Shown: positions 9,127-20,937, counted from the stretch's first letter. The stretch is 64,000 nucleotides of DNA from Trichobilharzia regenti (GCA_944472135.2 OX235262.1:82744903-82808902); one strand, 5' to 3'. Notes: a model not told the origin generated them from the sequence alone. Made by a program: numbers and translations.

Positions 9127-10126
9127 TATCCACCTGAGCTACAAATCTTCTCTATCATACAAGTTGGTGAACTTATCGGTGCATAAGAATCTGTTGTTGC
9201 TCGGCTTTTAGAAGGTCGTCTAACTGCAAAATAACCACCACTACTGTCTTTTATTATTAGCTCTAGTTTAGCATTAACATCTGTTGATAGGTGGGCTACA
9301 CGCTGATCATTTACACTGACGGTCTCATGAGTATCCATACCCCCTACCACCGCATCTGCTCTTAGTTCTACTTCAGGTTCAAGTGGTATAGAACCTTTGT
9401 TCAACTCAGCAGTAGTCGGCATTCACCTCATCTCATCATGACCAACCAAAGATAAAAGTGCACTTTCCTGATCATTATCACAATTATTCACTTTAGCGTC
9501 GTCTACCTAGTCAACTTCATTATTTTCAACCTCTCTAACAACAGCAGTAGACAATTTGGGTTCTTCCTCACAAATCCTTAGAGATTTTATACCTCCACTG
9601 TGACTAGTAATAATTTGTAAACTTGTGGAGTCAGAACTGGACTCTGAGACTGTAACTCTCTTCTCCTGCTCAAATTGCGGTGTCTTCTGTTCTATTCAAC
9701 AATGGCTTACCAGTTGCAACCACAGGCTTCTTCACCGCACCTTAACGTTACATGGTTCGGAGTCAGAACTTCATTTCACATTAAGCTTACTACTTAACCT
9801 GGTCATTTCATCACAGTTCGCCTTTGTATGCACTTCATGCAAACGAGTAAAACACAACCATGTCTGTCACGTAACTCTTACCCTATCTGTTGGGGATGTC
9901 CCACGAAAGCTGTTACACTCACTAAGTTTATATGCATTACTAGACACCATAGGGCTTCCTAGATATCCACTTCGCTGAGAAACTTTCGTCATCAATGATT
10001 GCGCTTTTCTCTCAGATTTCTATATTCCAGAGTTCGGATGCAATATATTACCACACTTGGTCATAGCTTGATAGAAAATATACTTTGCCAGTTAGTGAAT
10101 ATCATCAAAATCTGGCTTAATGCCTT
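9127..10126 (-). pseudogene. BEL/Pao gag fragment of element B
   Basis: Minus-strand homologue of the A-unit gag (14497-15370), more decayed. The open part 9126-9422 encodes a relative of the A product (shared PTTA-LNKGS and VSV-D-RVAHLS blocks). Further right the DNA still aligns with the zinc-knuckle zone (about 9840) and with mid-gag (10020-10120). Notably, at the place of the in-frame TAA in the A units this copy has AAA (Lys), so the frame runs on. It ends abruptly at the plus-strand LTR at 10127. Confidence 0.65.
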
Positions 10127-10470
10127 TGTCAATGTAATTGAAGATTGAACGATCAATTCATTGTTGTTTGCTCAAAACCAACTTCCCCAATTTTCGCGGA
10201 GGCATCAATACGACAGTCATCGTCTCATCGGTCGCTGTTCAGAAAGAAGTCAGCAGTAAACCATCAGAAGTAATATTGTGATTTATTATTGTAATATTTG
10301 TTCACAGACCTTAGTGGAATCATTTTATATATGTTGGTGTTACAATAAAGAATTCTCGAGCGGCCAATCGGTGTTTTGGTTTTTTCGTCCGTTATCACTG
10401 AGCGTTTCTGAGAAACTTCAAGGAACAGCGTGAGCCCGAGCGTAGCAAGAGCTGGGCATTAACGGTTTAC
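10127..10470 (+). repeat. BEL/Pao-type LTR, subfamily A, 5' LTR of LTR-pol element
   Basis: Starts TGTCAATG and ends GGTTTAC, nearly identical in reverse complement to the LTRs at 12748, 16172 and 19597. It carries a TATATAT motif near 10330 and an AATAAA polyadenylation signal near 10346, as expected for an LTR promoter and terminator. Followed by a leader (10471-10600) beginning CAGACGTGGGTGACAG, similar to the leader of the gag-only units. It interrupts the B gag fragment. Confidence 0.75.
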
Positions 10471-10610
10471 CAGACGTGGGTGACAGACTGTGTCAACCAA
10501 GCGACGGGCGAATTCGCCAACATTTTGCATTCTAAGGTAGAATCTGAGGAACCGGTGAATATAAGGAGAGCATTTATAGTGAAGACTCAAGTCACAACGA
10601 GAAAGGATGG

Positions 10611-12745
10611 GTGTATTTTTTCCATAACACGCATCAATTGAGTAATTGCAATCGCTTCATTGCTATGTCTCCCGTAGAAGGGTTAAAAATGGCAAAACAG
10701 AAGCGGTTGTGTTTCAGTTGTTTAAAGATGGGGCATACAAAGTTGAATTGTAAGGCGACAGACAAAGGAAGTAATAGTTCAACTGGTGTGCACCCACTTC
10801 TGAGGACAGTAAACGAACTGGGGAATTCGGTTAATTGTGATAGTACCTTTAGACCCTTTGACGACCCACAAGTTTATTTAGGGGTATTACCAGTTAAGGA
10901 GAAAGGACAGAAATCTCCTGTAGAGACTTATGCACTGTTGGATAATGGTTCAGACGTTACACTGATAAAGGCTAAGCTGGTTGGCTGCTTGAGTATTAAG
11001 GGCCCAAAGCAATCCTTGTTTCTAAACACTTTCAATTCTTCGAAAACGGTAGTATGTGAACGAGTGTCATTTCACGTAGAATCCTTGACTACTGGGAAAA
11101 CCGTTTAAGTAGATACTGCTTACACTTCCTGCAGTATGAAGCTCGGCGAAGCTATAGTACCTAGTCGTGAAACAGTTGTCGGTAAGCTATACCAGAGTGA
11201 CATACCGTTTCCAACACTGCAAGATGCTAGAGTGAGAATACTCATTGGGTTTAGTGTGCCAGAAGCTCACAAGGTATTAGAAGAGAGATTCGGAAGTAGA
11301 GGTGATCTGTCCGCGACGAAAACACCGCTGGGATGGACAGTGAGAGGACCTATACCCATAGTCCACATATCATCATTAGTTGCAAACAATGGGGACAAAC
11401 TAGAGACTATGATTGGAAATATGTATGACAAGGGGTTTTGTGACTGCAGTATCCCAGAGAAGGGTCGTTCTGTAGAAGACTTAAAGGCAGTTAAAATAGT
11501 TGAGGAGTCCTGTAAGTACGAAAATGGGCGTTTCAGCGTTGGCCTACCATGGAGATTTAAAGATAGATAGTTGGTTTGTAACAGAGAAGTTGCTCTTAAG
11601 AGACTAATGGGCTTAAAGAAGAAGTTTCTGACGGATGCAGACCTCTGGACCAAATATAAGGATGTCGTCAACAAACGTGTAATGAAGGGTTACGCTGAAA
11701 GACTAGCTGATCAGAGCGGGTCAGGGAAGTGGTATTTGCCCTATCATCCCGTCTTTGGCCCGAAGAAGCCAGGTAAACTCCGTGTGGTGTTCGATTGTTC
11801 TGCGAAACATGAAGGAGTCTCTGTGAATGATAGTCTGTATAGCGGTCCAGATTGAGTGAGCTCATTAGTTGGCCTGCTGTTAAGATTCAGAAAGTTTACA
11901 GTTGCTGTCGCTGCGGATATAGAGGAAATGTTCCTACAAGTGAAAGTGCCAGAAAGCGACAGAGATCACTTAAGGTTCTTGTGGTTTGATGATGGTCCTT
12001 GTGGTAAGGTGTCAGAATATAGGATGGCAGGCCATCCATTTGGTGCCATGTCCTCCCCATTTTGTGCTAATTTCGCTCTGCGAAAGGCAGGGTCCACATT
12101 TGGTTCTGATGATCTGCTGGACGCCATCGATTGTTGCTTCTATGTGGACGCTTGTTTAGCCTCCTTCGATGATGATAAGTCTGCAGTTAAATTTGCAACA
12201 TGTATTACTGAGGTGTTAGCTAAGGCTGGCTTCCGTTTACCTAAGTGGGTCTCGAACAGCCCAGACGTTTCGAAACATATAGTTCCAGAAGACCGAGCAC
12301 CTACTGTACGAGATTTACCTGTTGATACTCTACCAGTTGAACGCACATTAGGTGTGGGATGGAATGTGAACTCTGATACCTTTGGATTTAGTGTTGGTGA
12401 TACTGATAGGCCAGTTACACGGAGAGTCGTGCTCTCCGTGTTGTCGTCCGTGTTTGACCCACTTGGATCAGTAGAACCTTATATACTTCCGGCGAGGAGA
12501 TAATTTCAGGAGACATGCAGGAAAAGGTTAGAGTGGGATGACACATTAAGCGAGAGACACAGTGAAGAGTGGAAAAGGTGGGTTAACAGTTGAAGAACGC
12601 TGGATCCACATCCCGTCACACGTCCAGTGAAGCCATCGAGAACTCATGATATAATTGACTTCCATGCTTTTTCTGATGCTTCTGAGGCTGGATTTACAGC
12701 GGACGTCAACATCAGAACCACCTTATGGGATGTGTCAGTCACGGC
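10611..12745 (+). pseudogene. BEL/Pao pol: zinc knuckle, protease, RT, start of RNase H (gag-less)
   Basis: One continuous frame through 12745 is broken only by nonsense codons at 11106 (TAA), 11568 (TAG), 11853 (TGA), 12501 (TAA) and 12591 (TGA). In order: a double knuckle with NTHQLSNCNRF and LCFSCLKMGHTKLNC; protease LLDNGSDVTLI; DUF1758/A17-type linker (GWTVRGPIP); RT with LRVVFDCSAKHEGVSVNDSL and AADIEEMFLQVKV; then FYVDACLASF, where the usual YVDD is YVDA (GCT at 12150-12152), removing a catalytic Asp; then FHAFSDASEAGF of RNase H. Nearly all of gag is missing upstream. The gene continues at 19941 after the inserted array. Confidence 0.9.
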
Positions 12746-12747
12746 TG

Positions 12748-13091
12748 GTAAACCGTTAATGCCCAGCTCTTGCTACGCTCGGGCTCACGCTGTTCCTTGA
12801 AGTTTCTCAGAAACGCTCAGTGATAACGGACGAAAAAACCAAAACACCGATTGGCCGCTCGAGAATTCTTTATTGTAACACCAACATATATAAAATGATT
12901 CCACTAAGGTCTGTGAACAAATATTACAATAATAAATCACAATATTACTTCTGATGGTTTACTGCTGACTTCTTTCTGAACAGCGACCGATGAGACGATG
13001 ACTGTCGTATTGATGCCTCCGCGAAAATTGGGGAAGTTGGTTTTGAGCAAACAACAATGAATTGATCGTTCAATCTTCAACTACATTGACA
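12748..13091 (-). repeat. BEL LTR A, left (3'-most) LTR of the array
   Basis: 344 bp, reverse complement of the 10127 LTR. On its right edge, read on the minus strand, the polypurine-like GCCGGGGAG precedes TGTCAATG, identifying the adjoining sequence as an element 3' interior. Its left edge meets the interrupted pol. Contains the reversed TATA and AATAAA signals. Confidence 0.8.
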
Positions 13092-14139
13092 CTCCCCGGC
13101 AAAAAAGGGATCCAACCCCTTTTTCCATCACGACCAATACACGTTGACTTGGATGCCATTGAGAGAACCTGGGTCACATGGACAGAGCTGAAATGGAAAA
13201 CAAACAGGAAAGCCAACACACCACAAGCATACCCACAGCACAATCTCACACATCAATGACGACCTGCGCCTTCCAGTTAAAGGCATCCTCTTGACACATC
13301 CTCTTGCAACACAATCGCCACTTGCTAGAATGACTCTTGCAGAATGCAACGTGACCATAGCACCAACTCATGATACTCTAAGCACATCCTCTTACCTACT
13401 GACTACCAATTACCACTGCAATTGCTTGTCACTCATTCTGCCTCAGTTCTAGTAGCGGTGACGCATTCGAGCGTCAGTGGTTTACACTCTTTCTCCTCGG
13501 CGTGTCCGACCGCAGCTAACAATTATCTCCGTGTGCATTTCATTCTCAGCAATAGCCTAGCCTCCCGGGCGTATACACCCCATCTGCTGTCTTTAACATC
13601 AATCAATTCATTCATGGATGTAAAAGAGTGGACACAACTTCAGAAGTAATCACGACGAAAATTTTAACAAAATTATGCAACGAAAACAAGGTACGAAAAC
13701 AACGAGTAAACACAATGAATCCCAAAACACCAATTGAAATGACACACCACACGTATATACAAACAGTACACACAAACTCGCGGATCGTGTCTCGATGGAA
13801 TTCCTTTGAAGAATCGCAGGACTTACACCAGTACGCCTACAATCCTTCATAGGTTGACGATTGTAAGTTGTGGAATGTCCGGACACAATCAAGATTAACC
13901 AACAATTACATCAATTGGAACTCACACAACTATTTAACAAAAACATATGTACAATCAATACATCACATGTTGTGGATTCTGGCACGACAAACTACCCTTT
14001 GAAGAATTGTAGGACTTACAGCAGTACGCCTACAACCCTTCTCAGGTTGACGCCCTAGGTTGGAAAATCGTCGCAGAGTTCATTTGCTGACTTCCTTCTA
14101 TCATCTATATCCTCAAATCTTAACGGCAACACGCTCATG
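13092..14139 (-). other. Array unit 1, 3' interior after gag
   Basis: Between the gag-frame tail and the LTR. No pol homology. Short frames here (65-80 codons on both strands) recur in unit 2 and partly in B simply because the DNA is conserved. The minus frame 13128-13358 has the same hydrophobic Cys-rich segment noted in B. Confidence 0.5.
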
Positions 14140-14496
14140 TCATTGTATCGTAGAATATAGATGACCAACAAAACACACGACATATCTAATCAACCAAGTA
14201 TAAATACAGAGTAATTTACACCAAAGATAATAACATTCAATTAGTAACTTGAAACTAGAAATGCCTTTATTCATGCAAGTCAATTTAACAGTTACTCTCT
14301 CGTTTACACTTGGCTTATCCTCACTAAACTGACCATTGATATTCGTCTTTTCAAATGCACCAATACTACCAAAGTCATTGCACAAGATACTTGAGATGAT
14401 GGGCGTCTGTTTCATTGTGGATGACAACACCAACGACGACTGATTGATACCAGTTGATGAACTTAGCGGTGGATCAGAAGCTGTTGTTGTTCGGCT
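14140..14496 (-). pseudogene. Array unit 1, gag-frame tail
   Basis: In the same frame as gag, directly after the TAA at 14497-14499. Encodes the conserved tail seen in B (FSEDKP, ECYYLWCKLL). Relative to B there is one extra T near 14172 that shifts the frame; apart from it, the DNA would remain open to the same terminal codons as B. No known domain. Confidence 0.5.
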
Positions 14497-15117
14497 TTAA
14501 GAAAATTCTCTAACTGCAAGATTACTACCACTGCTGTCTTTTACTATTAGCTCAGGTTTAGCACTAGCATCTGATGATAGGTGGGCTACATGCTGATCAA
14601 TTAAACTGACGGTCTGACACGTATGCATGCCTTCTGCAACTGCACCTGCATTTATTTCTACTTCACGTACAAGTTGTACAGAACCTTTGTTCAACTTAGC
14701 AGTAGTAGGCATTCCCCTCATCTCATCATGATCAACCAAAGACAACTGTGAAGTATCATGATCATTATCACGAATATTCACTTTACCGTCAACTTCATCA
14801 TTTTCAAACCCTTTATTAACAGAAGTAGACAATTTTGGTTCCTCCTCGCAAATCCTAAAAGGTTTTATGACTTCACTCTGACTAGTAATACCTTGTAAAC
14901 TTGTAGGGTCAGAACTGGACTCTGAAGCAGCAGCTCTATTCTCTGACACCCTATTCAACAATGGCTTACCAGTTGCAAATACAGACTTCCTGACCGCACC
15001 GTTATCGTCACACAATTCGGAGTCAGGCCTGGAGTTTACATTCAGCTTATCACTGAACTTGCTTACTGGTTCACAGTTCACCTTTGTATGCACTTCTTGC
15101 AAACGTGTAAAACACAA
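14497..15117 (-). pseudogene. Array unit 1, gag C-terminal half with damaged zinc knuckle
   Basis: 206 codons in frame with the upstream gag half. It begins LCFTRLQEVHTKVNC, which aligns with the CX2CX4HX4C knuckle of the pol-bearing element (LCFSCLKMGHTKLNC), but the second Cys is Arg, so the zinc site is broken. The rest is acidic, Ser/Asp-rich and probably disordered. It ends at TAA. Between this and the first half lie 34 codons with a TAG. Identity as a BEL Gag part is inferred from position and the knuckle. Confidence 0.65.
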
Positions 15118-15219
15118 CCGTGCTTGTCTTGCATCTTGTAACTCATCTGTTGACTATGTACTACGAAACCTGTTACGCTCACTAGGTCTATATGCATTAC
15201 TAGACATCATGGAGCCTTC

Positions 15220-16011
15220 TCAATATCCACCTCTCTGAGGCCCTTTCGTCATCAATGATTGCGTTTTTCCCTCAGACTGCTCTATTCTAGGGGTGAGATT
15301 CAATATACTGGCAAACTTGCTCATCGATTGATTGACACTATCTTTTACTAGTTTCAGGATATCATCAAACCTTGGCTCGATACCCTCATCCTCCATACGG
15401 GAGCTTATCTTCACCCACTTCCTTTGCAGTCGAGTAGGTAGGCGTCTTGCTATTACTTCTAGTATAAAACTCGAGTTGAGGTCACTCATGCAATTCATCG
15501 AAATCAAGGTATTCTTATAAGCCATAAGATTACCTAAAAACTCAGTAAGTGCCTTGAAGTCATCTTGAAGTTGACTGCCGTTACCTTTGACAGCTTCGTA
15601 TACGTTCCTTACAATCATTGAAGGTCTTTCAAACCTTTGACGTAATATGCTCATAGCCTCAGCGTATCCCTCATTAGGGGGCATGAGCTTACAGCACTGT
15701 ATAGCTCTTGCAGCATCTCCAGTGCAATACCTCATCAAATACATTAACTTCATTTCATCAGTTAATAAAAAACTACTCAGCATGATCTCAAACTGCTTTA
15801 CAAATTGTAAATAATCAGCCGGGTTTCCGTCGAAACACCGTGGTTCTAATTTAGGGAGTTTGATGTTCCTATTATCCCTGAACGGCGAAACATTGACATC
15901 AACCATGTCATGCTTAACATCAGACACATCGTTAAAAGTAACAGACAAGTCACCATAACTTACTTTCCTGTTTGCATCCAAGACACTCTGTCCCTTCTTT
16001 GACCCAGGCAT
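15220..16011 (-). pseudogene. Array unit 1, BEL/Pao gag N-terminal half (DUF1759-like)
   Basis: 263 codons opening with ATG at 16011, about 160 bp after the LTR. Gag forms the particle in which retrotransposon RNA is packaged. The block LPKLEPRCFDGNPADYLQFVKQFE, then LMYLMRYCTGDAARAI and AMSILRQRF, is the capsid pattern of BEL/Pao Gag (DUF1759 type). It ends at TGA 15220-15222, but the same frame continues to the knuckle half. Complete BEL elements encode gag and pol together; here pol is absent. Confidence 0.85.
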
Positions 16012-16171
16012 TGTTGAACTTGACCCAATTCCAAAAATGTTCCAGATATTGCTTGTTCAAAGAGGACTTGACCAGCACCAAGAAAGATGAACGGTGACTA
16101 TCCAAACTTTCACCAACTGTTTGAATCCGCCAAAATCTGTTTCTACCGTCAGAAACTGTCAGCCACGTCTC

Positions 16172-16515
16172 GTAAACCGTTAATGCCCAGCTCTTGCTAC
16201 GCTCGGGCTCACGCTGTTCCTTGAAGTTTCTCAGAAACGCTCAGTGATAACGGACGAAAAAACCAAAACACCGATTGGCCGCTCGAGAATTCTTTATTGT
16301 AACACCAACATATATAAAATGATTCCACTAAGGTCTGTGAACAAATATTACAATAATAAATCACAATATTACTTCTGATGGTTTACTGCTGACTTCTTTC
16401 TGAACAGCGACCGATGAGACGATGACTGTCGTATTGATGCCTCCGCGAAAATTGGGGAAGTTGGTTTTGAGCAAACAACAATGAATTGATCGTTCAATCT
16501 TCAACTACATTGACA
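16172..16515 (-). repeat. BEL LTR A, middle LTR of the array
   Basis: 344 bp, shared by the two units: 5' LTR for unit 1 and 3' LTR for unit 2. The leader GAGACGTGGCTGACAG of unit 1 lies just left of it; the polypurine-like end of unit 2 lies just right. Confidence 0.8.
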
Positions 16516-17597
16516 CTCCCCGGCAAAAAAGGGATCCAACCCCTTTTTCCATCACGACCAATACACGTTGACTTGGATGCCATTGCGAGAACCTGGGTCA
16601 CATGGACAGAGCTGAAATGGAAAACAAACAGGAAAGCCAACACACCACAAGCATACCCACAGCACAATCTCACACATCAATGACGACCTGCGCCTTCCAG
16701 TTAAAGGCATCCTCTTGACACATCCTCTTGCAACACAATCGCCACTTGCTAGAATGACTCTTGCAGAATGCAACGTGACCATAGCACCAACTCATGATAC
16801 TCTAAGCACATCCTCTTACCTACTGACTACCAATTACCACTGCAATTGCTTGTCACTCATTCTGCCTCAGTTCTAGTAGCGGTGACGCATTCGAGCGTCA
16901 GTGGTTTACACTCTTTCTCCTCGGCGTGTCCGACCGCAGCTAACAATTATCTCCGTGTGCATTTCATTCTCAGCAATAGCCTAGCCTCCCGGGCGTATAC
17001 ACCCCATCTGCTGTCTTTAACATCAATCAATTCATTCATGGATGTAAAAGAGTGGACACAACTTCAGAAGTAATCACGACGAAAATTTTAACAAAATTAT
17101 GCAACGAAAACAAGGTACGAAAACAACGAGTAAACACAATGAATCCCAAAACACCAATTGAAATGACACACCACACGTATATACAAACAGTACACACAAA
17201 CTCGCGGATCGTGTCTCGATGGAATTCCTTTGAAGAATCGCAGGACTTACACCAGTACGCCTACAATCCTTCATAAGTTGACGATTGTAAGTTGTGGAAT
17301 GTCCGGACACAATCAAGATTAACCAACAATTACATCAATTGGAACTCACACAACTATTTAACAAAAACATATGTACAATCAATACATCACATGTTGTGGA
17401 TTCTGGCACGACAAACTACCCTTTGAAGAATTGTAGGACTTACAGCAGTACGCCTACAACCCTTCTCAGGTTGACGCCCTAGGTTGGAAAATCGTCGCAG
17501 AGTTCATTTGCTGACTTCCTTCTATCATCTATATCCTCAAATCTTAACGGCAACACGCTCATGTCATTGTATCGTAGAATATAGATGACCAACAAAA
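16516..17597 (-). other. Array unit 2, 3' interior after gag
   Basis: Near-identical to 13092-14172 of unit 1. I noticed only isolated substitutions (for example at 16585 and 17275) and one extra T at the right edge. No independent coding signal. Confidence 0.5.
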
Positions 17598-17921
17598 TCA
17601 CACGACATATCTAATCAACCAAGTATAAATACAGAGTAATTTACACCAAAGATAATAACATTCAATTAGTAACTTGAAACTAGAAATGCCTTTATTCATG
17701 CAAGTCAATTTAACAGTTACTCTCTCGTTTACACTTGGCTTATCCTCACTAAACTGACCATTGATATTCGTCTTTTCAAATGCACCAATACTACCAAAGT
17801 CATTGCACAAGATACTTGAGATGATGGGCGTCTGTTTCATTGTGGATGACAACACCAACGACGACTGATTGATACCAGTTGATGAACTTAGCGGTGGATC
17901 AGAAGCTGTTGTTGTTCGGCT
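17598..17921 (-). pseudogene. Array unit 2, gag-frame tail
   Basis: Same tail as in unit 1, but the additional T near 17597 puts a TGA in the frame after YVV, so this copy ends earlier. Otherwise identical as far as I can see. Confidence 0.5.
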
Positions 17922-18542
17922 TTAAGAAAATTCTCTAACTGCAAGATTACTACCACTGCTGTCTTTTACTATTAGCTCAGGTTTAGCACTAGCATCTGAT
18001 GATAGGTGGGCTACATGCTGATCAATTAAACTGACGGTCTGACACGTATGCATGCCTTCTGCAACTGCACCTGCATTTATTTCTACTTCACGTACAAGTT
18101 GTACAGAACCTTTGTTCAACTTAGCAGTAGTAGGCATTCCCCTCATCTCATCATGATCAACCAAAGACAACTGTGAAGTATCATGATCATTATCACGAAT
18201 ATTCACTTTACCGTCAACTTCATCATTTTCAAACCCTTTATTAACAGAAGTAGACAATTTTGGTTCCTCCTCGCAAATCCTAAAAGGTTTTATGACTTCA
18301 CTCTGACTAGTAATACCTTGTAAACTTGTAGGGTCAGAACTGGACTCTGAAGCAGCAGCTCTATTCTCTGACACCCTATTCAACAATGGCTTACCAGTTG
18401 CAAATACAGACTTCCTGACCGCACCGTTATCGTCACACAATTCGGAGTCAGGCCTGGAGTTTACATTCAGCTTATCACTGAACTTGCTTACTGGTTCACA
18501 GTTCACCTTTGTATGCACTTCTTGCAAACGTGTAAAACACAA
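17922..18542 (-). pseudogene. Array unit 2, gag C-terminal half
   Basis: Identical 206-codon product to 14497-15117, with the same Cys-to-Arg change in the knuckle and the same flanking TAG and TAA. Shared inactivating changes show that decay preceded the duplication of the units. Confidence 0.65.
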
Positions 18543-18644
18543 CCGTGCTTGTCTTGCATCTTGTAACTCATCTGTTGACTATGTACTACGAAACCTGTTA
18601 CGCTCACTAGGTCTATATGCATTACTAGACATCATGGAGCCTTC

Positions 18645-19436
18645 TCAATATCCACCTCTCTGAGGCCCTTTCGTCATCAATGATTGCGTTTTTCCCTCAG
18701 ACTGCTCTATTCTAGGGGTGAGATTCAATATACTGGCAAACTTGCTCATCGATTGATTGACACTATCTTTTACTAGTTTCAGGATATCATCAAACCTTGG
18801 CTCGATACCCTCATCCTCCATACGGGAGCTTATCTTCACCCACTTCCTTTGCAGTCGAGTAGGTAGGCGTCTTGCTATTACTTCTAGTATAAAACTCGAG
18901 TTGAGGTCACTCATGCAATTCATCGAAATCAAGGTATTCTTATAAGCCATAAGATTACCTAAAAACTCAGTAAGTGCCTTGAAGTCATCTTGAAGTTGAC
19001 TGCCGTTACCTTTGACAGCTTCGTATACGTTCCTTACAATCATTGAAGGTCTTTCAAACCTTTGACGTAATATGCTCATAGCCTCAGCGTATCCCTCATT
19101 AGGGGGCATGAGCTTACAGCACTGTATAGCTCTTGCAGCATCTCCAGTGCAATACCTCATCAAATACATTAACTTCATTTCATCAGTTAATAAAAAACTA
19201 CTCAGCATGATCTCAAACTGCTTTACAAATTGTAAATAATCAGCCGGGTTTCCGTCGAAACACCGTGGTTCTAATTTAGGGAGTTTGATGTTCCTATTAT
19301 CCCTGAACGGCGAAACATTGACATCAACCATGTCATGCTTAACATCAGACACATCGTTAAAAGTAACAGACAAGTCACCATAACTTACTTTCCTGTTTGC
19401 ATCCAAGACACTCTGTCCCTTCTTTGACCCAGGCAT
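18645..19436 (-). pseudogene. Array unit 2, BEL/Pao gag N-terminal half
   Basis: Identical 263-codon product to 15220-16011, with the same DUF1759-like capsid blocks and the same terminating TGA. Confidence 0.85.
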
Positions 19437-19596
19437 TGTTGAACTTGACCCAATTCCAAAAATGTTCCAGATATTGCTTGTTCAAAGAGGACTTGACCAG
19501 CACCAAGAAAGATGAACGGTGACTATCCAAACTTTCACCAACTGTTTGAATCCGCCAAAATCTGTTTCTACCGTCAGAAACTGTCAGCCACGTCTC

Positions 19597-19940
19597 GTAA
19601 ACCGTTAATGCCCAGCTCTTGCTACGCTCGGGCTCACGCTGTTCCTTGAAGTTTCTCAGAAACGCTCAGTGATAACGGACGAAAAAACCAAAACACCGAT
19701 TGGCCGCTCGAGAATTCTTTATTGTAACACCAACATATATAAAATGATTCCACTAAGGTCTGTGAACAAATATTACAATAATAAATCACAATATTACTTC
19801 TGACGGTTTACTGCTGACTTCTTTCTGAACAGCGACCGATGAGACGATGACTGTCGTATTGATGCCTCCGCGAAAATTGGGGAAGTTGGTTTTGAGCAAA
19901 CAACAATGAATTGATCGTTCATTCTTCAAATTCATTGACG
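19597..19940 (-). repeat. BEL LTR A, right (5'-most) LTR of the array
   Basis: About 344 bp. Its last bases (CAAATTCATTGACG) differ slightly from the other copies (CAACTACATTGACA). Pol sequence resumes immediately after it. Confidence 0.78.
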
Positions 19941-20937
19941 GGATGATATAGATTTTCACCCAGTTATGGGTAAATATAGAGTTGCGCCTGTAAAGACGAT
20001 TTCTATTCCGAGATTAGAACTCACTTCAGCCTTGCTAGCGGCTCAGTTATTCACGACGGTGTGTAAATAGTTGAATTATCCCATGTATCCTGTAACGTTT
20101 CTGGCTGATTCGATGTCTGTGATATATTATATACGTAATGAGTCAACAAGATATGCATGTTTTGTAGCTAACAGAGTATCTTATATTCGTGAACTAACAG
20201 CCGTCGAGCAGTGGAGGTACGTACCGTCTGGAAAAACCCAGCTGATCCAGCATCTCGAGGAGTTATTGATATGAATGTGGTTAAAAATAAGTGGCGGAAA
20301 GTTTCAGAGTTCTTGCTACGGGCTGATAGCATGTGGCCTAGTAAAAAGATGAACCACTGATAAGCGAGTGTGCCTTGGAGTTTAAGGCAAGTGTCAGTTT
20401 AACATCTAATCAAGGATGACATTCGGGTATACATCCACTTTTTAAATATTCTTCTTCTTGGTACAAATTACTGAAAGCTGTTTCGTGGTTGGCATGATAT
20501 GTTACATATTTAAAGGTCATCCATCTTGAAGGATACGAAAATATGAATGTGGGACCTTTGAGAGTCGAAGATATTAGAAATGCAGAATTAGCGATTTTGA
20601 GGGCTGCTCAGTGGGAAGCGCGGGGTGAGATTGCCAAGGAGGATAGTCTTGATTTCGCAGATTTCAAGAAGCGGTTAGATCGATTATCTCCGATAGTTTC
20701 CGAAGGGATCGCTAGAGTTGGTGGACGTCTACAAATGTTAGAATCGTCATGTGAGACCCATTATCCGGCTTTATTACCTTGCTACCATCCAGTCACTGAT
20801 CTCATTATAAGACACTACCATGTTCTTGAAGGTCATTTGGGTACTTCGCAAGTACTATCAAGTATTCGATGTAAGTTCTGGATAGTGAAGGGAGGTACCG
20901 CTGTCCGTAAAATAACTGATAAGTGCATGCAATGTAC
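19941..20937 (+). pseudogene. BEL/Pao pol continued: RNase H end and integrase zinc domain
   Basis: The continuation of the pol interrupted at 12745. Begins DDIDFHPVMGKYRVAPVKTI and RLELTSALLAAQ, the distal RNase H block of BEL pol. A TAG (20068-20070) and a frameshift near 20240 follow, then SRGVIDMNVVKNKW. The open part 20543-20937 has the pre-integrase block VGGRLQMLE and an HHCC zinc module (IIRHYHVLEGHLG, FWIVKGG, KCMQC). The catalytic core and everything beyond are missing, cut by LTR B. Confidence 0.85.

Larger units (their letters stand above)
12748..19940 (-). mobile_element. Tandem gag-only BEL array: LTR-gag-LTR-gag-LTR
   Basis: Three subfamily A LTRs separated by two about 3.08-kb interiors with gag but no pol, all on the minus strand. 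Unit spacing is 3424-3425 bp. Only a few differences are seen between units, one a single T gained near 17597. The array splits the plus-strand pol: RNase H text ends at 12745 and resumes at 19941 (DDIDFHPVMGKYRVAPVK). No clear target duplication is visible. It could come from unequal recombination between LTRs, integration of a tandem or circular form, or an assembly error duplicating one unit. Confidence 0.85.

Noticed and set aside
13062..13259. 65-codon frame repeated at 4798, 13062 and 16486
   Set aside because: It spans an LTR edge on the strand opposite to the element; recurrence follows from DNA identity, not coding.
13422..14058. Short frames of 62-80 codons shared by both array units
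   Set aside because: Identical only because the units are duplicates; no protein-like pattern and no counterpart kept in B.
12741..19941. ACGG tetramer outside both ends of the array as a target duplication
   Set aside because: It does not sit at the LTR edges defined by the other copies, and joining at it would break the pol frame by one base.
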